DNA of 64,000 nt from Limimonas halophila (GCF_900100655.1 NZ_FNCE01000001.1:589551-653550); one strand, 5' to 3'. Numbered from the stretch's first letter, positions 18,993 through 28,342 are shown. Made by a program: numbers and translations. Notes: generated by a model not told the origin, from the letters alone.

Positions 18993-20453
18993 TCAGGCCT
19001 CTTCGGAGATGACGGAGAAGAGGTCCGTGTCCGGGGTGTCCTCTTCCTGGTCCACCAACGGGATGGGATAATCGCCCGTGAAGCAGGCGTCGCAGAACTG
19101 CGGCTGGTCGGGGTTGCGCCCGGCATGGCCCATGGCGCGGTACATGCCGTCGAAGGAGATGAAGGCCAGGCTGTCGCAGCCGATCACGCTCGCCATGTCC
19201 GGCACGGTGTAGCGCGAGGCCAGCAGCTCGCCGGCGTTGGGCGTGTCGATGCCGTAGTAGCAGGAATGCCGGGTTGGCGGCGCGGCGATGCGCATGTGCA
19301 CCTCTTTCGCCCCGGCGTCGCGCACCATCTTCACGATCTTGGCCGAGGTGGTGCCGCGCACGATGGAATCGTCCACGAGCACGACGCGCTTGCCCTCAAT
19401 CATGGCGCGGTTGGCGTTGTGCTTCAGCTTCACGCCCAGGTTGCGGATCGACTGCGTGGGCTCAATGAAGGTGCGGCCGACGTAGTGGTTGCGGATGATG
19501 CCGAACTCGAAGGGGATCTGCGCTTCGTCGGCGTAACCGATGGCGGCGGGCACGCCGGAGTCCGGCACCGGAATGACGACGTCCGAGGGCGAGTGGCTCT
19601 CCCGCGCCAGCTCCTGGCCGATTCGGCGGCGCGCTTCGTAAACGCTGGAGCCCTCGACCACGGAATCGGGGCGGGCGAAGTAGATGTACTCGAAGATGCA
19701 GAAGCGCTGGCGATTGCGCGGCGGGAAGGGCCGCAGCGAGCGGAGCCCCTCGGTGTCGATCACCACCATCTCGCCCGGCTCGATGTCGCGGATGACCTCG
19801 GCGTCGATGATGTCGAGCGCGCAGGTTTCCGAGGCGAGGACGTAGGAGTCGCCGACGCGGCCCAGCACCAGCGGCCGCACGCCGAAGGGATCGCGCACGC
19901 CGATGAGCTGACTGTCCGTCATGGCGACGAAGGCGTAGGCGCCCTCGATGTGCTGAAGCGCATACGTCATGCGGTCCACGGCGCCCTCGACCTCGGCGGG
20001 CGCGGCGGCCATGAGGTGGATGAGCACCTCGGTGTCCGTCGTGGACTGGAAGAGCGCCCCGCGCTGCACCAGCTCGCGCCGCAGCTTTTCGAAGTTGGTC
20101 AGGTTGCCGTTGTGGCTGAGCGCGAAGCCGCCGAACGCCAGCTCCGCGAACAAGGGTTGGATGTTGCGCATCGCCGTGGCGCCGCTGGTGGAATAGCGGT
20201 TGTGGCCGACGGCGATGTGGCCGGTCAGGCGTTCCATGAGGTCGGGCTTGTCGAAGATGTCGCCGACGTGGCCGGTGTCGCGATGGGCGCTGAACTGCCG
20301 GCCGTTGTAAGTGACCAGCCCGGCCGCTTCCTGGCCCCGGTGCTGAAGCGCGTGCAGGCCCAGCGCGGTGTGCTTGGCCGCGTCGGGGTGGCCGTAAATA
20401 CCGAACACGCCGCACTTTTCGCGCAGCGTGTCGGCCGTGGTGTCCGCCGTCAT
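18993..20453 (-). CDS. purF: amidophosphoribosyltransferase
   Basis: PurF makes 5-phosphoribosylamine from PRPP and glutamine, the first step of purine synthesis. In the 486-residue protein the nucleophile is C14 (EKCGVFG), so a 13-residue propeptide must be removed, as in the Bacillus enzyme. The PRPP-binding loop is VLVDDSIVRGTT. Cysteines in SETCALD, RHSCYYG and FCDACFTGDY match the four-cysteine Fe-S cluster subtype, which makes the enzyme potentially oxygen-sensitive. The ATG overlaps the cvpA stop (ATGA), so the two genes are coupled. Confidence 0.96.
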   Translation of the reverse strand: MTADTTADTLREKCGVFGIYGHPDAAKHTALGLHALQHRGQEAAGLVTYNGRQFSAHRDTGHVGDIFDKPDLMERLTGHIAVGHNRYSTSGATAMRNIQPLFAELAFGGFALSHNGNLTNFEKLRRELVQRGALFQSTTDTEVLIHLMAAAPAEVEGAVDRMTYALQHIEGAYAFVAMTDSQLIGVRDPFGVRPLVLGRVGDSYVLASETCALDIIDAEVIRDIEPGEMVVIDTEGLRSLRPFPPRNRQRFCIFEYIYFARPDSVVEGSSVYEARRRIGQELARESHSPSDVVIPVPDSGVPAAIGYADEAQIPFEFGIIRNHYVGRTFIEPTQSIRNLGVKLKHNANRAMIEGKRVVLVDDSIVRGTTSAKIVKMVRDAGAKEVHMRIAAPPTRHSCYYGIDTPNAGELLASRYTVPDMASVIGCDSLAFISFDGMYRAMGHAGRNPDQPQFCDACFTGDYPIPLVDQEEDTPDTDLFSVISEEA

Positions 20454-21154
20454 TGCTGCTCACTCCCGCCGGTGCCGGTCTGTTGCTGGATGATGCTTTC
20501 GAGCTGCTCGCGCGTCTCGTCCTTATAGCCCTGGCCGCCCGTCTCGCCCGAGGTGTCGGGCTTGACGTCGGGCTGCGCCAGGGCGTCGTAGGCGTCCTTG
20601 GCCTGGCGCGCCCGGTCGGCAGTGTCGCGCGCGGAGTCCACCGCCGCGGCGCCGCTCGCGGTCCACGAAGGCGGCAGCAGGCCGGCCATGGTGTGCGCGC
20701 CAAATTCCACGAGCTTGCGGCTTTCGGCGTCCTGCACCCAGCTCGGCCGGTCGGCCGGGTCGGGCACCGCCCATTCCATCACCAGCCACGCGGCGGCCAG
20801 GATCACGGCGCCGCGCACCAGCCCGAACGCCAGCCCGAGCGAGCGGTCCAGCGCGCCCAGCGACGACTGCTGCACCCGCGCGCCCAGCATGCGCGAAATC
20901 ACCGCCAGCACGATGAGCACGACCAGGAAGATCGCCACGCCGGCCACGATGTCGGCCACGAGGTCGATGGCGATCAGGTCGCGGGCGTAGGGCTGCGCGT
21001 GCGGGAAGCCGTACAGCGTCGCCAGCGCCGCGCCCACCCAGGCGCCGATGCCCAGCACTTCATGCACGAAGCCGCGCAGGAACGCCAGCACCGCGGACAC
21101 CAGCAGCACCGCCAGCACGACGACGTCGACCGCGTTGATGGGAAGATCGCTCAT
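20450..21154 (-). CDS. cvpA: CvpA family membrane protein
   Basis: The 234-residue protein has four predicted membrane helices within the first 130 residues, beginning NAVDVVVLAVLLVSAVLAFL, with the family motif FLRGFVHEVLGIGAWVGA. The last 100 residues are hydrophilic and Gln/Glu-rich, ending in a low-complexity tail. CvpA was named for colicin V production in E. coli, where it sits upstream of purF as here; its molecular role is not settled. Both ends overlap neighbouring genes by four bases (radA before, purF after). Confidence 0.93.
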   Translation of the reverse strand: MSDLPINAVDVVVLAVLLVSAVLAFLRGFVHEVLGIGAWVGAALATLYGFPHAQPYARDLIAIDLVADIVAGVAIFLVVLIVLAVISRMLGARVQQSSLGALDRSLGLAFGLVRGAVILAAAWLVMEWAVPDPADRPSWVQDAESRKLVEFGAHTMAGLLPPSWTASGAAAVDSARDTADRARQAKDAYDALAQPDVKPDTSGETGGQGYKDETREQLESIIQQQTGTGGSEQQ

Positions 21155-22581
21155 GGCTCGTGTGCCGGGTGGTCCCCGTCTCCGTCGCTGTCGCGCCGGC
21201 GCCGGCGTGTGGGCAGGTCCGAGAAGCGGCCGACCAGATCGTCCAGGTGCCCCAGTTCGTCCGCCGCGATTCCCGCCGGTGGCGCGGGCGCGCGGCTGCC
21301 GCGGCGCGGCGGCATCCAGGCCGAAGCAAAGCCCAGCTTGGCGGCTTCCTTCAAGCGTTGTTCCGCCTGACCCACGGGGCGCACCTCGCCGGACAGCCCG
21401 ATCTCGCCGAAGAGCACCGCGTCCTCGGCCACCGGCTCGTCGCTGGCCGCCGAGAGCAGGGCCGCCGCCACGGCCAGGTCGGCCGCCGGTTCCGCGACGC
21501 GCAGCCCGCCGGCAACATTGAGATAGACGTCCTGACCCGCGAGCAAAACCCCGCAGCGCGCTTCCAGCACCGCCAGGATCATGGACAAGCGGTTCGGGTC
21601 CCAGCCGACCACCGCGCGCCGCGGTGTCGCCAGGGCGGAGGACGCAACCAGCGCCTGAATCTCCACCAGCACCGGGCGGGTGCCCTCCATGCCGGCGAAC
21701 ACGGCCGAGCCGGCCACGCGCCCCCGGCGCTCGGCCAGGAAGAGGGCGGAGGGGTTGGCGACCTCGGCGAGGCCCGCCTCGGTCATCTCGAACACCCCGA
21801 TCTCGTCGGTGGCGCCGTAGCGGTTCTTGATGGCGCGCAGGATGCGGAACTGGTGCCCGCGCTCGCCCTCGAAGGTGAGCACGGCGTCGACCATGTGCTC
21901 CAGCACCTTGGGGCCGGCGAGTGTGCCCTCCTTGGTGACGTGGCCCACCAGCACGACCGCGATGCCGTAGGCCTTGGCGGCCCGGATCAGGTACTGGGCG
22001 CTGGCGCGCACCTGGCTGACCGTGCCGGGGGCGGAATCCAGCTCAGCCGTGTGCATCGTCTGGATGGAGTCCACGACAAGCACCTCGGGTGCGTCCGGGG
22101 CCTCCAGTGCCGGCAGGATGTCCTCGACGTTGGTCGCCGCGGCCAGCGCCACGGGCGCGTCGGCCAGATCCAGGCGCTGCGCGCGCAGGCGCACCTGATC
22201 CGTGGCTTCCTCGCCGGAGACGTAGGCGCAGGAGATGCCCTCGCGCGCGGCCAGCCGCGCCGCCACCTGAAGCGCCAGGGTGGACTTGCCGATGCCGGGA
22301 TCGCCGCCGATCAGCACCGAGGAGCCGGGCACGAGCCCGCCGCCGCAGGTGCGGTCGAACTCGGCGAGCCCGGAAACGCGGCGGGGCGGCTGCTCGCCCG
22401 TGCCCTTGAGGCCGGTGAAGGTGACGCCGCGTCCGCTCTTGCGCTTGCCGCCGCGCGCGGGCTCGCTCACGGCCTCCTCGACGAGGGTGTTCCACGCGCC
22501 GCAGCCCTCGCACCGGCCCAGCCACTTGGGGTGGACCGTGCCGCACTCCTGGCAGACGTATTGGCTCTTCGCCTTTGCCAA
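21151..22581 (-). CDS. radA: DNA repair protein RadA
   Basis: RadA is a RecA-like ATPase that promotes branch migration in recombinational repair. The 476-residue protein has an N-terminal C4 zinc finger (C10, C13, C24, C27), Walker A GGDPGIGKST, the RadA-specific KNRYG motif and a C-terminal Lon-protease-like domain (GEIGLSGEVRPV). The start is a TTG at 22581, which gives the usual MAKAKSQYVCQECG opening and has GGGAG upstream. The long open frame before it is antisense-like noise over mlaF. An Arg/Asp-rich tail ends the protein. Its stop overlaps the cvpA ATG. Confidence 0.95.
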   Translation of the reverse strand: MAKAKSQYVCQECGTVHPKWLGRCEGCGAWNTLVEEAVSEPARGGKRKSGRGVTFTGLKGTGEQPPRRVSGLAEFDRTCGGGLVPGSSVLIGGDPGIGKSTLALQVAARLAAREGISCAYVSGEEATDQVRLRAQRLDLADAPVALAAATNVEDILPALEAPDAPEVLVVDSIQTMHTAELDSAPGTVSQVRASAQYLIRAAKAYGIAVVLVGHVTKEGTLAGPKVLEHMVDAVLTFEGERGHQFRILRAIKNRYGATDEIGVFEMTEAGLAEVANPSALFLAERRGRVAGSAVFAGMEGTRPVLVEIQALVASSALATPRRAVVGWDPNRLSMILAVLEARCGVLLAGQDVYLNVAGGLRVAEPAADLAVAAALLSAASDEPVAEDAVLFGEIGLSGEVRPVGQAEQRLKEAAKLGFASAWMPPRRGSRAPAPPAGIAADELGHLDDLVGRFSDLPTRRRRRDSDGDGDHPAHEP

Positions 22582-22598
22582 ACGGTGCTCCCGGGGCG

Positions 22599-23375
22599 TT
22601 ACAGCCGTCGCACCGGCATCTGGATGGGGCCTTCGGCGCGGCCGTGGATGAACTGCTGGACGTAGGGGTTGTCGGTGGCGTCCATCTCCGCCACGGAGCC
22701 GGTCCAGATGATCTCGCCCTGGTGCAGCATGGCGATGCGGTGCCCGATCTTGCGGGCGCTGGCGATGTCGTGGGTGATGGAGAGCGTGGTGACGTTCTGC
22801 TCGCGCACGCAGCCCAGGATCAGCTCGTTGATGACGTCGCCCATGATCGGGTCCAGGCCGGTCGTGGGCTCGTCGAAGAAGATGATCTCGGGCGCGGTGG
22901 CGATGGCGCGCGCCAGGCCCACGCGCTTCTTCATGCCGCCCGAGAGCTCCGCCGGGTAGAGGTCGGCCACTTCGTTGCGCAGGCCCACCGCGGCGAGCTT
23001 TTCCTCCGCCGCCTCGCGCGCGGCGTCGCGGTCCATGCGCTCGCTTTCGATCAGCGCGAAAGCAACATTTTTCCACACGGGCAGGGAGTCGAACAGCGCG
23101 GCGTTCTGGAACAGCATGCCGAAGCGCCGCAGCATGGCATCGCGCTCGCGCCCGCGCACCTTCGTCGCCTCCTGGCCGTCCAGCTGAATGCTGCCGCTGT
23201 CCGGGCGGATGATGTTGAGGATGCACTTCAGCAGCACGGACTTGCCGGTGCCCGAACCGCCGATGACCACCACGGACTCGCCGGGCATGACGTCCAGGTC
23301 GAGGCCGCGCAGCACCTGGTTTGCGCCGAACGCCTTGTGGAGATCGCGGCAGCGGATCTTGGGGGCGGCGCTCAT
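22599..23375 (-). CDS. mlaF: Mla-type ABC transporter ATP-binding protein
   Basis: The 258-residue ATPase has Walker A GGSGTGKS (39-46), signature LSGGMKKRVGLARA, Walker B IIFFDEPTTGLDP and a switch histidine in SITHDIAS. It groups with MlaF, which with MlaE energises phospholipid movement between the inner and outer membranes. No MlaD, MlaC or MlaB gene accompanies this pair here. The ATG overlaps the mlaE stop by four bases. A second, separate MlaE/F/D set lies at 52.5-55.3 kb. Confidence 0.92.
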   Translation of the reverse strand: MSAAPKIRCRDLHKAFGANQVLRGLDLDVMPGESVVVIGGSGTGKSVLLKCILNIIRPDSGSIQLDGQEATKVRGRERDAMLRRFGMLFQNAALFDSLPVWKNVAFALIESERMDRDAAREAAEEKLAAVGLRNEVADLYPAELSGGMKKRVGLARAIATAPEIIFFDEPTTGLDPIMGDVINELILGCVREQNVTTLSITHDIASARKIGHRIAMLHQGEIIWTGSVAEMDATDNPYVQQFIHGRAEGPIQMPVRRL

Positions 23376-24145
23376 CGTGCGAAGAACAGCTCCGTGATCA
23401 GGTAGTTGGACGACAGGATCAGGATGGAGGCGGAAACGACCGCGTTCGTCGTGGCCGCGCCCACGCCCTGCGCGCCGCCGCTGGAATGGTAGCCGTGGTA
23501 ACAGCCCATCAGCGTGATGAGGAAGCCGAACACGGCCGCTTTCACCAGACCCGACACCACGTCCATCGGCTGCATGAAGGAAATGGTGTTGTTGAGGTAG
23601 GTCGCGGCCGTGAAGTCCAGCTTGTAGATCCCCACCAGGTAGCCGCCGAAGATCCCGATCGTGTCGGCCACCAGCACCAACACCGGCAGCGCGATGATGC
23701 CGGCCACGATGCGCGGCGCGATCAAGTACTTAAAGGGATCGGTCGCCAGCGTAATCAGCGCGTCGATCTGCTCGGTCACACGCATCGTGCCCACTTCCGC
23801 CGCGTTGGCCGAGCTGACGCGGCCCGCCACCATGAGCCCGGCGAGCACCGGCCCCAGTTCGCGCGTGATCGAGACCACCACCACCTGGGGAATGGTGCTT
23901 TCCGCGTTGAAGCGCGCGAAGCCGGTGTAGCTCTGCAGCGCCAGCACCATGCCGGTGAAGATCGCCGTCAGCCCCACCACGGGCAGGGAGTAGTACCCGA
24001 TCTCCACGAGCTGCGCGCCCAGATTGCGAAAGTAGAACGGCGGTCGCACGCAGTGCGACAGCGCCGTCAGCGCGAACATCGCCAGCCGCCCGGTCGCCGC
24101 CAGGAAACTCAGGAGGGTGCGGCCGATCAGTTGCAGGAACGCCAT
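23372..24145 (-). CDS. mlaE: Mla-type ABC transporter permease
   Basis: The 257-residue permease has five to six membrane helices and the MlaE signature regions: VEIGYYSLPVVGLTAIFTGM, RELGPVLAGLMVAGRV with the following EVGTMRVTEQIDAL, and a terminal ILSSNYLITELFF. It forms the membrane channel of a phospholipid transporter with the ATPase encoded downstream (ATGA overlap). The alr gene ends 6 bp upstream, so dnaB-alr-mlaE-mlaF-radA-cvpA-purF reads as one closely spaced run. Confidence 0.93.
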   Translation of the reverse strand: MAFLQLIGRTLLSFLAATGRLAMFALTALSHCVRPPFYFRNLGAQLVEIGYYSLPVVGLTAIFTGMVLALQSYTGFARFNAESTIPQVVVVSITRELGPVLAGLMVAGRVSSANAAEVGTMRVTEQIDALITLATDPFKYLIAPRIVAGIIALPVLVLVADTIGIFGGYLVGIYKLDFTAATYLNNTISFMQPMDVVSGLVKAAVFGFLITLMGCYHGYHSSGGAQGVGAATTNAVVSASILILSSNYLITELFFAR

Positions 24146-24151
24146 GCGCGG

Positions 24152-25288
24152 TCAGCCGTCTCCGCCGTGGTAGCTGCGGTGCAGGCGCGCGCCGAGCCCG
24201 GTGAGGATCTCGTAGCCGATCGTGCCCGCTTCCGCGGCGAGCGCGTCGACGTCGTGCGTGTCGTCCAGCAGGTCCACGAAATCGCCCGGCGCGAGGCTGT
24301 CGTGCGGGATATCGGTGATGTCCAGGGTGAGCGAGTCCATCGAGACGCGTCCGGCCACCGGCACGCGCCGACCCGCGGCGACGGCCACGCCCCGGTTGGA
24401 CACGGCGATGGGATAGCCGTCCCCGTAGCCGACGCCCACCGTCGCCACCCGGGTCGGGCGGCTGGCGCGGTAGGTCGAACCGTAGCCGACCCCCCGGTAC
24501 CGGTCAATCTGGCGTACCTGAAGCACGCGGCCGCGCAGGCGCACCACCGGGCGGACCGGCGACGGCCGGCCCGGCGTTGGGTTGATCCCGTAGAGCGCCG
24601 CGCCCGGGCGCACCAGATCGAAGTGGTAGGCGCGGCCCAGGAAGACCCCCGAGGAATTGGCCAGCGAGCGCGGCCCGGCCGGCAGGCGCTGCGCGGCCGT
24701 GCGGAAGCGCGCCAGCTGAGCGCTGTTTTCCGCGTGGTCCGGTTCGTCGGCGCAGGCGAGGTGGCTCATCACCGCCGTCAGGCCGATACCCTTGAGCCGC
24801 TCCGGCTCGCGGATCAGGCGCGCCGTCTCGTCGTCGGGCAGGCCCAGGCGGCTCATGCCCGTGTCCACGTGCAGCGCGGCGGGCAGCTTTTCGTCCCGTT
24901 CGCGGGCGCGGGCGCGCCACGCGTCGATGTCCGCGAGGCTGTTGAGCACAGGTGTCAGCCCGTGCGCCAGCAGCGTCTCCCCAGTGTCCGGCGGCAGGCC
25001 GTTGAGCACCTGGATGCCGGCATGCGGGAAGCCGGCTTCGGTGAGCACGTGGCGCAGCGCCAGCCCCTCGTCGATCGTGGCGACGAAGAAGGGATCGGCG
25101 CCTTCCCGCGCCAGCACGGGCGCGACGCGGTCCATGCCGAGTCCGTAGGCGTCGGCCTTGATGGCGGCGCCACACGCCGCCGCGCCCGCTTCCCGCGCGA
25201 GACGCCGGTAGTTGGCCGCGATGGCGTCGAGATCGATGTGCAGGATGCCGCCGGCGCGCGCGGCCAGGGGACCGGCCTCAGCCCTCAT
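24152..25288 (-). CDS. alr: alanine racemase
   Basis: Alr interconverts L- and D-alanine with PLP, supplying D-Ala for peptidoglycan. From the ATG at 25288 the protein has 378 residues. The PLP lysine is K44 in AAIKADAYGLG, and the catalytic tyrosine lies in GVGYGSTYR. Other family motifs are HVDTGMSRLG, MSHLACADEP, GVGYGDGYP and GRVSMDSLTLD. An in-frame ATG at 25312 would add eight residues and overlap dnaB by 35 bp; the chosen start overlaps it by 11 bp. No signal peptide is present, so it is cytoplasmic. Confidence 0.95.
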   Translation of the reverse strand: MRAEAGPLAARAGGILHIDLDAIAANYRRLAREAGAAACGAAIKADAYGLGMDRVAPVLAREGADPFFVATIDEGLALRHVLTEAGFPHAGIQVLNGLPPDTGETLLAHGLTPVLNSLADIDAWRARARERDEKLPAALHVDTGMSRLGLPDDETARLIREPERLKGIGLTAVMSHLACADEPDHAENSAQLARFRTAAQRLPAGPRSLANSSGVFLGRAYHFDLVRPGAALYGINPTPGRPSPVRPVVRLRGRVLQVRQIDRYRGVGYGSTYRASRPTRVATVGVGYGDGYPIAVSNRGVAVAAGRRVPVAGRVSMDSLTLDITDIPHDSLAPGDFVDLLDDTHDVDALAAEAGTIGYEILTGLGARLHRSYHGGDG

Positions 25289-26759
25289 CGGGGAACTGAT
25301 CCTCGGCGGCAAGGTTGCCGAAGCGCGTCGTGCCGCCGTCGAAGGCCAGCTTCACCTGCCCTGTGGGGCCGTGGCGCTGCTTGGCGACGATGGCCTCGGC
25401 GACGCCGTAGGCGCGCTCCATCTTCTGTTTCCACTTGTCGATGCGTTCCTGCAGCTTCTCGTCCGACTCGTCGGCGCGTTGAGCGGGTTCCTGCTTGGCC
25501 AGGTAGTACTCCTCGCGGTAGACGAACATCACCACGTCGGCATCCTGTTCGATCGTTCCGGATTCGCGCAGATCGGCCAACTGCGGGCGCTTGTCCTCGC
25601 GTTGCTCCACCGCGCGGGAGAGCTGCGACAGCGCCAGCACGGGCACGTCAAGCTCCTTGGCGATCACCTTCAGCCCGCGCGTGATCTCCGAGATCTCCTG
25701 CACGCGGCTTTCGGGCTTGCTGCCCGCCGTGGGCTGCATGAGCTGGAGGTAGTCGACGACGATCATCCCCAGGTTGTGCTGGCGCTTCAGCCGCCGGGCG
25801 CGCTGGCGCACCTGGCCCACGGAGATCGCCGGGGTGTCGTCGATGTAGAAGGGCAGGGTGCTCAGCTCGTGGCTGGCCTGGACGACGGATTCGAAGTCCT
25901 CCGACGAGATCTTGCCGCGCCGGATGTTCTCGGAATCGATGCCGCTCTGCTCGGAGAGGATGCGCGTGGCGAGCTGTTCCGCCGCCATTTCCAGGGAGAA
26001 GAAGCCGACCACCGCGCCCTCGTTCTCGCCGCGGTCCACCCGCCGGCGCGCGGCGTTGAAGCTGATGTTCGTGGCCAGCGCCGTCTTGCCCATCCCGGGC
26101 CGGCCGGCGAGCACGATCAGGTCGGTGTTGTGCAGCCCGCCCAGAAGCTGATCGAGATCCTCCAGCCCGGTGGTGACGCCGGCGATCTGACCTTGCCGCC
26201 GGTGGGCCGACTCCGCCTGGGTCACGGCCTGGGTCAGGGCCGTGGAGAAGGCCTTGAAGTCGCCCTCGCTCTGCCCCGTCTCGGCGAGCTGGAAGAGCTT
26301 TTGCTCCGTCGCCTCGATTTGCTCGGTGGCGCGGCTGTCCAGGTTGTAGTCGAAGGCCTCGTTGACGATGTCCTCGCCGAGCGCGATCAGCTGCCGGCGC
26401 AGATGCAGGTCGTGGATCGTGCGGCCGTAGTGTTCCGCGTTGATCGCGGTGACGTGCGCGTTCTGCAGGTCGGTGAGGTACTGGCTGCCGCCCACGTCCT
26501 GCAGGGCGTTGTCGCGCTCGAAGACGTTCTTGAGCGTCACCGCGTTGGCGATCTGGCCGCGGTCGATCAGCTTGGCGCAGGCGGCGTAGATGCGCCCGTG
26601 CACGGCGTCGGCGAAGTGATCGGCGCGCAGGAAGTCGGCGACGCGCTCGTAGGCCTGGTTGTTGGCCAGGATGGCGGCGAGCAGGGCTTGCTCGGCCTCA
26701 TAGTTAACGGGCGGGGTGCGCTCGGCCGTCTGCGATTGATCCAGCGCCGCGCTCGCCAT
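25278..26759 (-). CDS. dnaB: replicative DNA helicase DnaB
   Basis: The 493-residue hexameric helicase has an N-terminal primase-interacting helical domain (about 20-120), a linker helix, and a RecA-like motor with Walker A GRPGMGKT at 219-226, the IIVDYLQLM-type Walker B (MIVVDYLQLM) and a late SRAVEQREDKRPQLADLRES motif. It unwinds DNA at the fork. No intein interrupts it. It heads the run that continues into alr and the Mla genes. Its 5' region holds two DnaA-box-like sequences. Confidence 0.97.
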   Translation of the reverse strand: MASAALDQSQTAERTPPVNYEAEQALLAAILANNQAYERVADFLRADHFADAVHGRIYAACAKLIDRGQIANAVTLKNVFERDNALQDVGGSQYLTDLQNAHVTAINAEHYGRTIHDLHLRRQLIALGEDIVNEAFDYNLDSRATEQIEATEQKLFQLAETGQSEGDFKAFSTALTQAVTQAESAHRRQGQIAGVTTGLEDLDQLLGGLHNTDLIVLAGRPGMGKTALATNISFNAARRRVDRGENEGAVVGFFSLEMAAEQLATRILSEQSGIDSENIRRGKISSEDFESVVQASHELSTLPFYIDDTPAISVGQVRQRARRLKRQHNLGMIVVDYLQLMQPTAGSKPESRVQEISEITRGLKVIAKELDVPVLALSQLSRAVEQREDKRPQLADLRESGTIEQDADVVMFVYREEYYLAKQEPAQRADESDEKLQERIDKWKQKMERAYGVAEAIVAKQRHGPTGQVKLAFDGGTTRFGNLAAEDQFPDEG

Positions 26760-26820
26760 GACACCTTCCTGCTTTCCGGACGGCCCCCGATCCTAGCAGA
26801 CAGCGGCCGCCTACCCATCC

Positions 26821-26838
26821 TGTGGAAAATGTGGACAA
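26821..26838 (-). promoter_or_regulatory. two adjacent DnaA-box-like 9-mers upstream of dnaB
   Basis: On the plus strand TGTGGAAAA (26821-26829) and TGTGGACAA (26830-26838) lie end to end, each one mismatch from TGTGGATAA, the complement of the DnaA box TTATCCACA. They sit 62 bp upstream of the dnaB start. They could mediate DnaA control of dnaB; this rests on sequence similarity alone. Confidence 0.4.
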
Positions 26839-26875
26839 CGGGGACAACTCGACGCGTTCAAGGAGCCGCCCGCGG

Positions 26876-28108
26876 TCATTCCGCGGCCACGGCCTCCTGC
26901 GGGGCGGCCTGGGCGCGCTCCCAGTCGGTGATGTAGTCACGCGTCAGCGGCACGGCGTCCTGCCGCCGGGCAAGCTGCATCTGGAACACCATCTGGCCCA
27001 TGTGGCGGAAGGACACCTCGCAGCCGGCGAGATAGAACTCCCACATGCGGCAGAACCGTTCGTCGTAGAGGTCCTTGACGCGGTCCCGGTTCGCCATGAA
27101 GCGCTCGCGCCAAGCGCGCAGCGTCTCCGCGTAGTGCAGGCGCAGGATCTCGATATCCGTCACCCACAGGCCGGTGCGCTCGACGACGGCCAGCACCTCC
27201 GACAGCGCCGGGGTGTAGCCGCCGGGGAAGATGTATTTGCGCAGCCACGGGTTGGTGCCGCCCGGCGGGTCCATGCGCCCGATGGAATGCAGCAGGGCCA
27301 CCCCGTCGTCGGCCAAGCGGTCGCGCACCGTGCGGAAGAACTCGGGGTAGTGGGCCGTGCCCACGTGCTCGAACATCCCCACCGAGACGATGCGGTCGAA
27401 GCGCCCCGAGAGGTTGCGGTAGTCCTCCAGCTTGAAATCGACCCTGCCGTCCAGGCCCGCCTTGCGCGCGCGCTCGCGCGAGAGCTTGATCTGCTCATCC
27501 GACAGCGTGAGCCCCGTGACCTGCGCATCCGCCGTGTTTGCCAGGTAAAGGCCCAGACCGCCCCAGCCGGAGCCGATGTCGAGCACCGAGAGACCCGGCC
27601 GGTCGAGCCGCAGCTTCGCCGCGATGTGGCGCTTCTTGTCGTGCTGCGCCTGTTCCAGGGTGTTGTCGGGGTGCGTGAAATAGGCGCAGGAATACTGCCG
27701 GTCGCTGTCCAGGAAGAGATCGTAGAGCTCGCCCGAGAGGTCGTAGTGGTGGGCGACGTTGCGGCGCGCCCGGCTGACCGGGTTGAAGGTCTGGATCGGG
27801 CGCAGCGCCCGGCCCACGCGGTCGAACATGCCCCACAGCGGGTGCTGCTCCACGTTGACGACGTTGCGGCCGGCGAGTTCGAGAAAATCGTAAAGGCTGC
27901 CGTCCTCCACCGTCAGGCGGCCGTCCATGTAGGCCTCGCCGAGGTGGAGTTTCGGGTTCGTCAGCAGCTTGTATTCGGTGGCGCGATCGTGCAGCCGCAC
28001 CGTGACGCGCGGTTCACCCCGGCCGAAGGTCTCCGATTTGCCCGCCGCATCCACGACCGTCAGCGTGCCTTCCCGCACGACTTGCCGGAACAGCAGCGCG
28101 GCCAGCAT
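26876..28108 (-). CDS. cfa: cyclopropane-fatty-acyl-phospholipid synthase family methyltransferase
   Basis: The 410-residue protein has an N-terminal lipid-binding region and a SAM-dependent methyltransferase core with motif VLDIGSGWGGLGLYLA. Further family blocks are HYDLSGELYDLFLD, YSCAYF, SVGMFEHVG, and the C-terminal RMWEFYLAGCEVSFRHMG followed by MVFQMQLAR. Such enzymes methylenate double bonds of membrane phospholipid acyl chains using SAM. The ATG at 28108 has GGGAGAG upstream; the frame extends to 28204 but lacks homology there. It appears to be a single-gene unit, 116 bp from dnaB. Confidence 0.93.
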   Translation of the reverse strand: MLAALLFRQVVREGTLTVVDAAGKSETFGRGEPRVTVRLHDRATEYKLLTNPKLHLGEAYMDGRLTVEDGSLYDFLELAGRNVVNVEQHPLWGMFDRVGRALRPIQTFNPVSRARRNVAHHYDLSGELYDLFLDSDRQYSCAYFTHPDNTLEQAQHDKKRHIAAKLRLDRPGLSVLDIGSGWGGLGLYLANTADAQVTGLTLSDEQIKLSRERARKAGLDGRVDFKLEDYRNLSGRFDRIVSVGMFEHVGTAHYPEFFRTVRDRLADDGVALLHSIGRMDPPGGTNPWLRKYIFPGGYTPALSEVLAVVERTGLWVTDIEILRLHYAETLRAWRERFMANRDRVKDLYDERFCRMWEFYLAGCEVSFRHMGQMVFQMQLARRQDAVPLTRDYITDWERAQAAPQEAVAAE

Positions 28109-28209
28109 GGGTGCGTCTCTCCCGTCCGAAGCGGGCCAGGCCGGGGCGGCGACAGCAGCGCTCCGCCCCGTCGGGCCTGCCCGCACGATCCAACATGCGA
28201 GCATACGGA

Positions 28210-28237
28210 ACGGCTCGGACCACCCGGGCCGAGCCGT
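28210..28237. terminator. hairpin between rplI and cfa
   Basis: ACGGCTCGG (28210-28218) pairs perfectly with CCGAGCCGT (28229-28237) across a 10-base loop. It lies about 105 bp past the rplI stop and about 100 bp upstream of cfa. There is no U-run on either strand, so termination is only probable. Confidence 0.4.
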
Positions 28238-28342
28238 CTCAACCTCACTTGGCTGAAGTTTAGCGAAGCCGGAAATACGGGTCCAGCCGCCGCCCGGCGG
28301 CGATGCGCGCCGAACGGCGACCGGACGTTTCGTGCGGAGACG

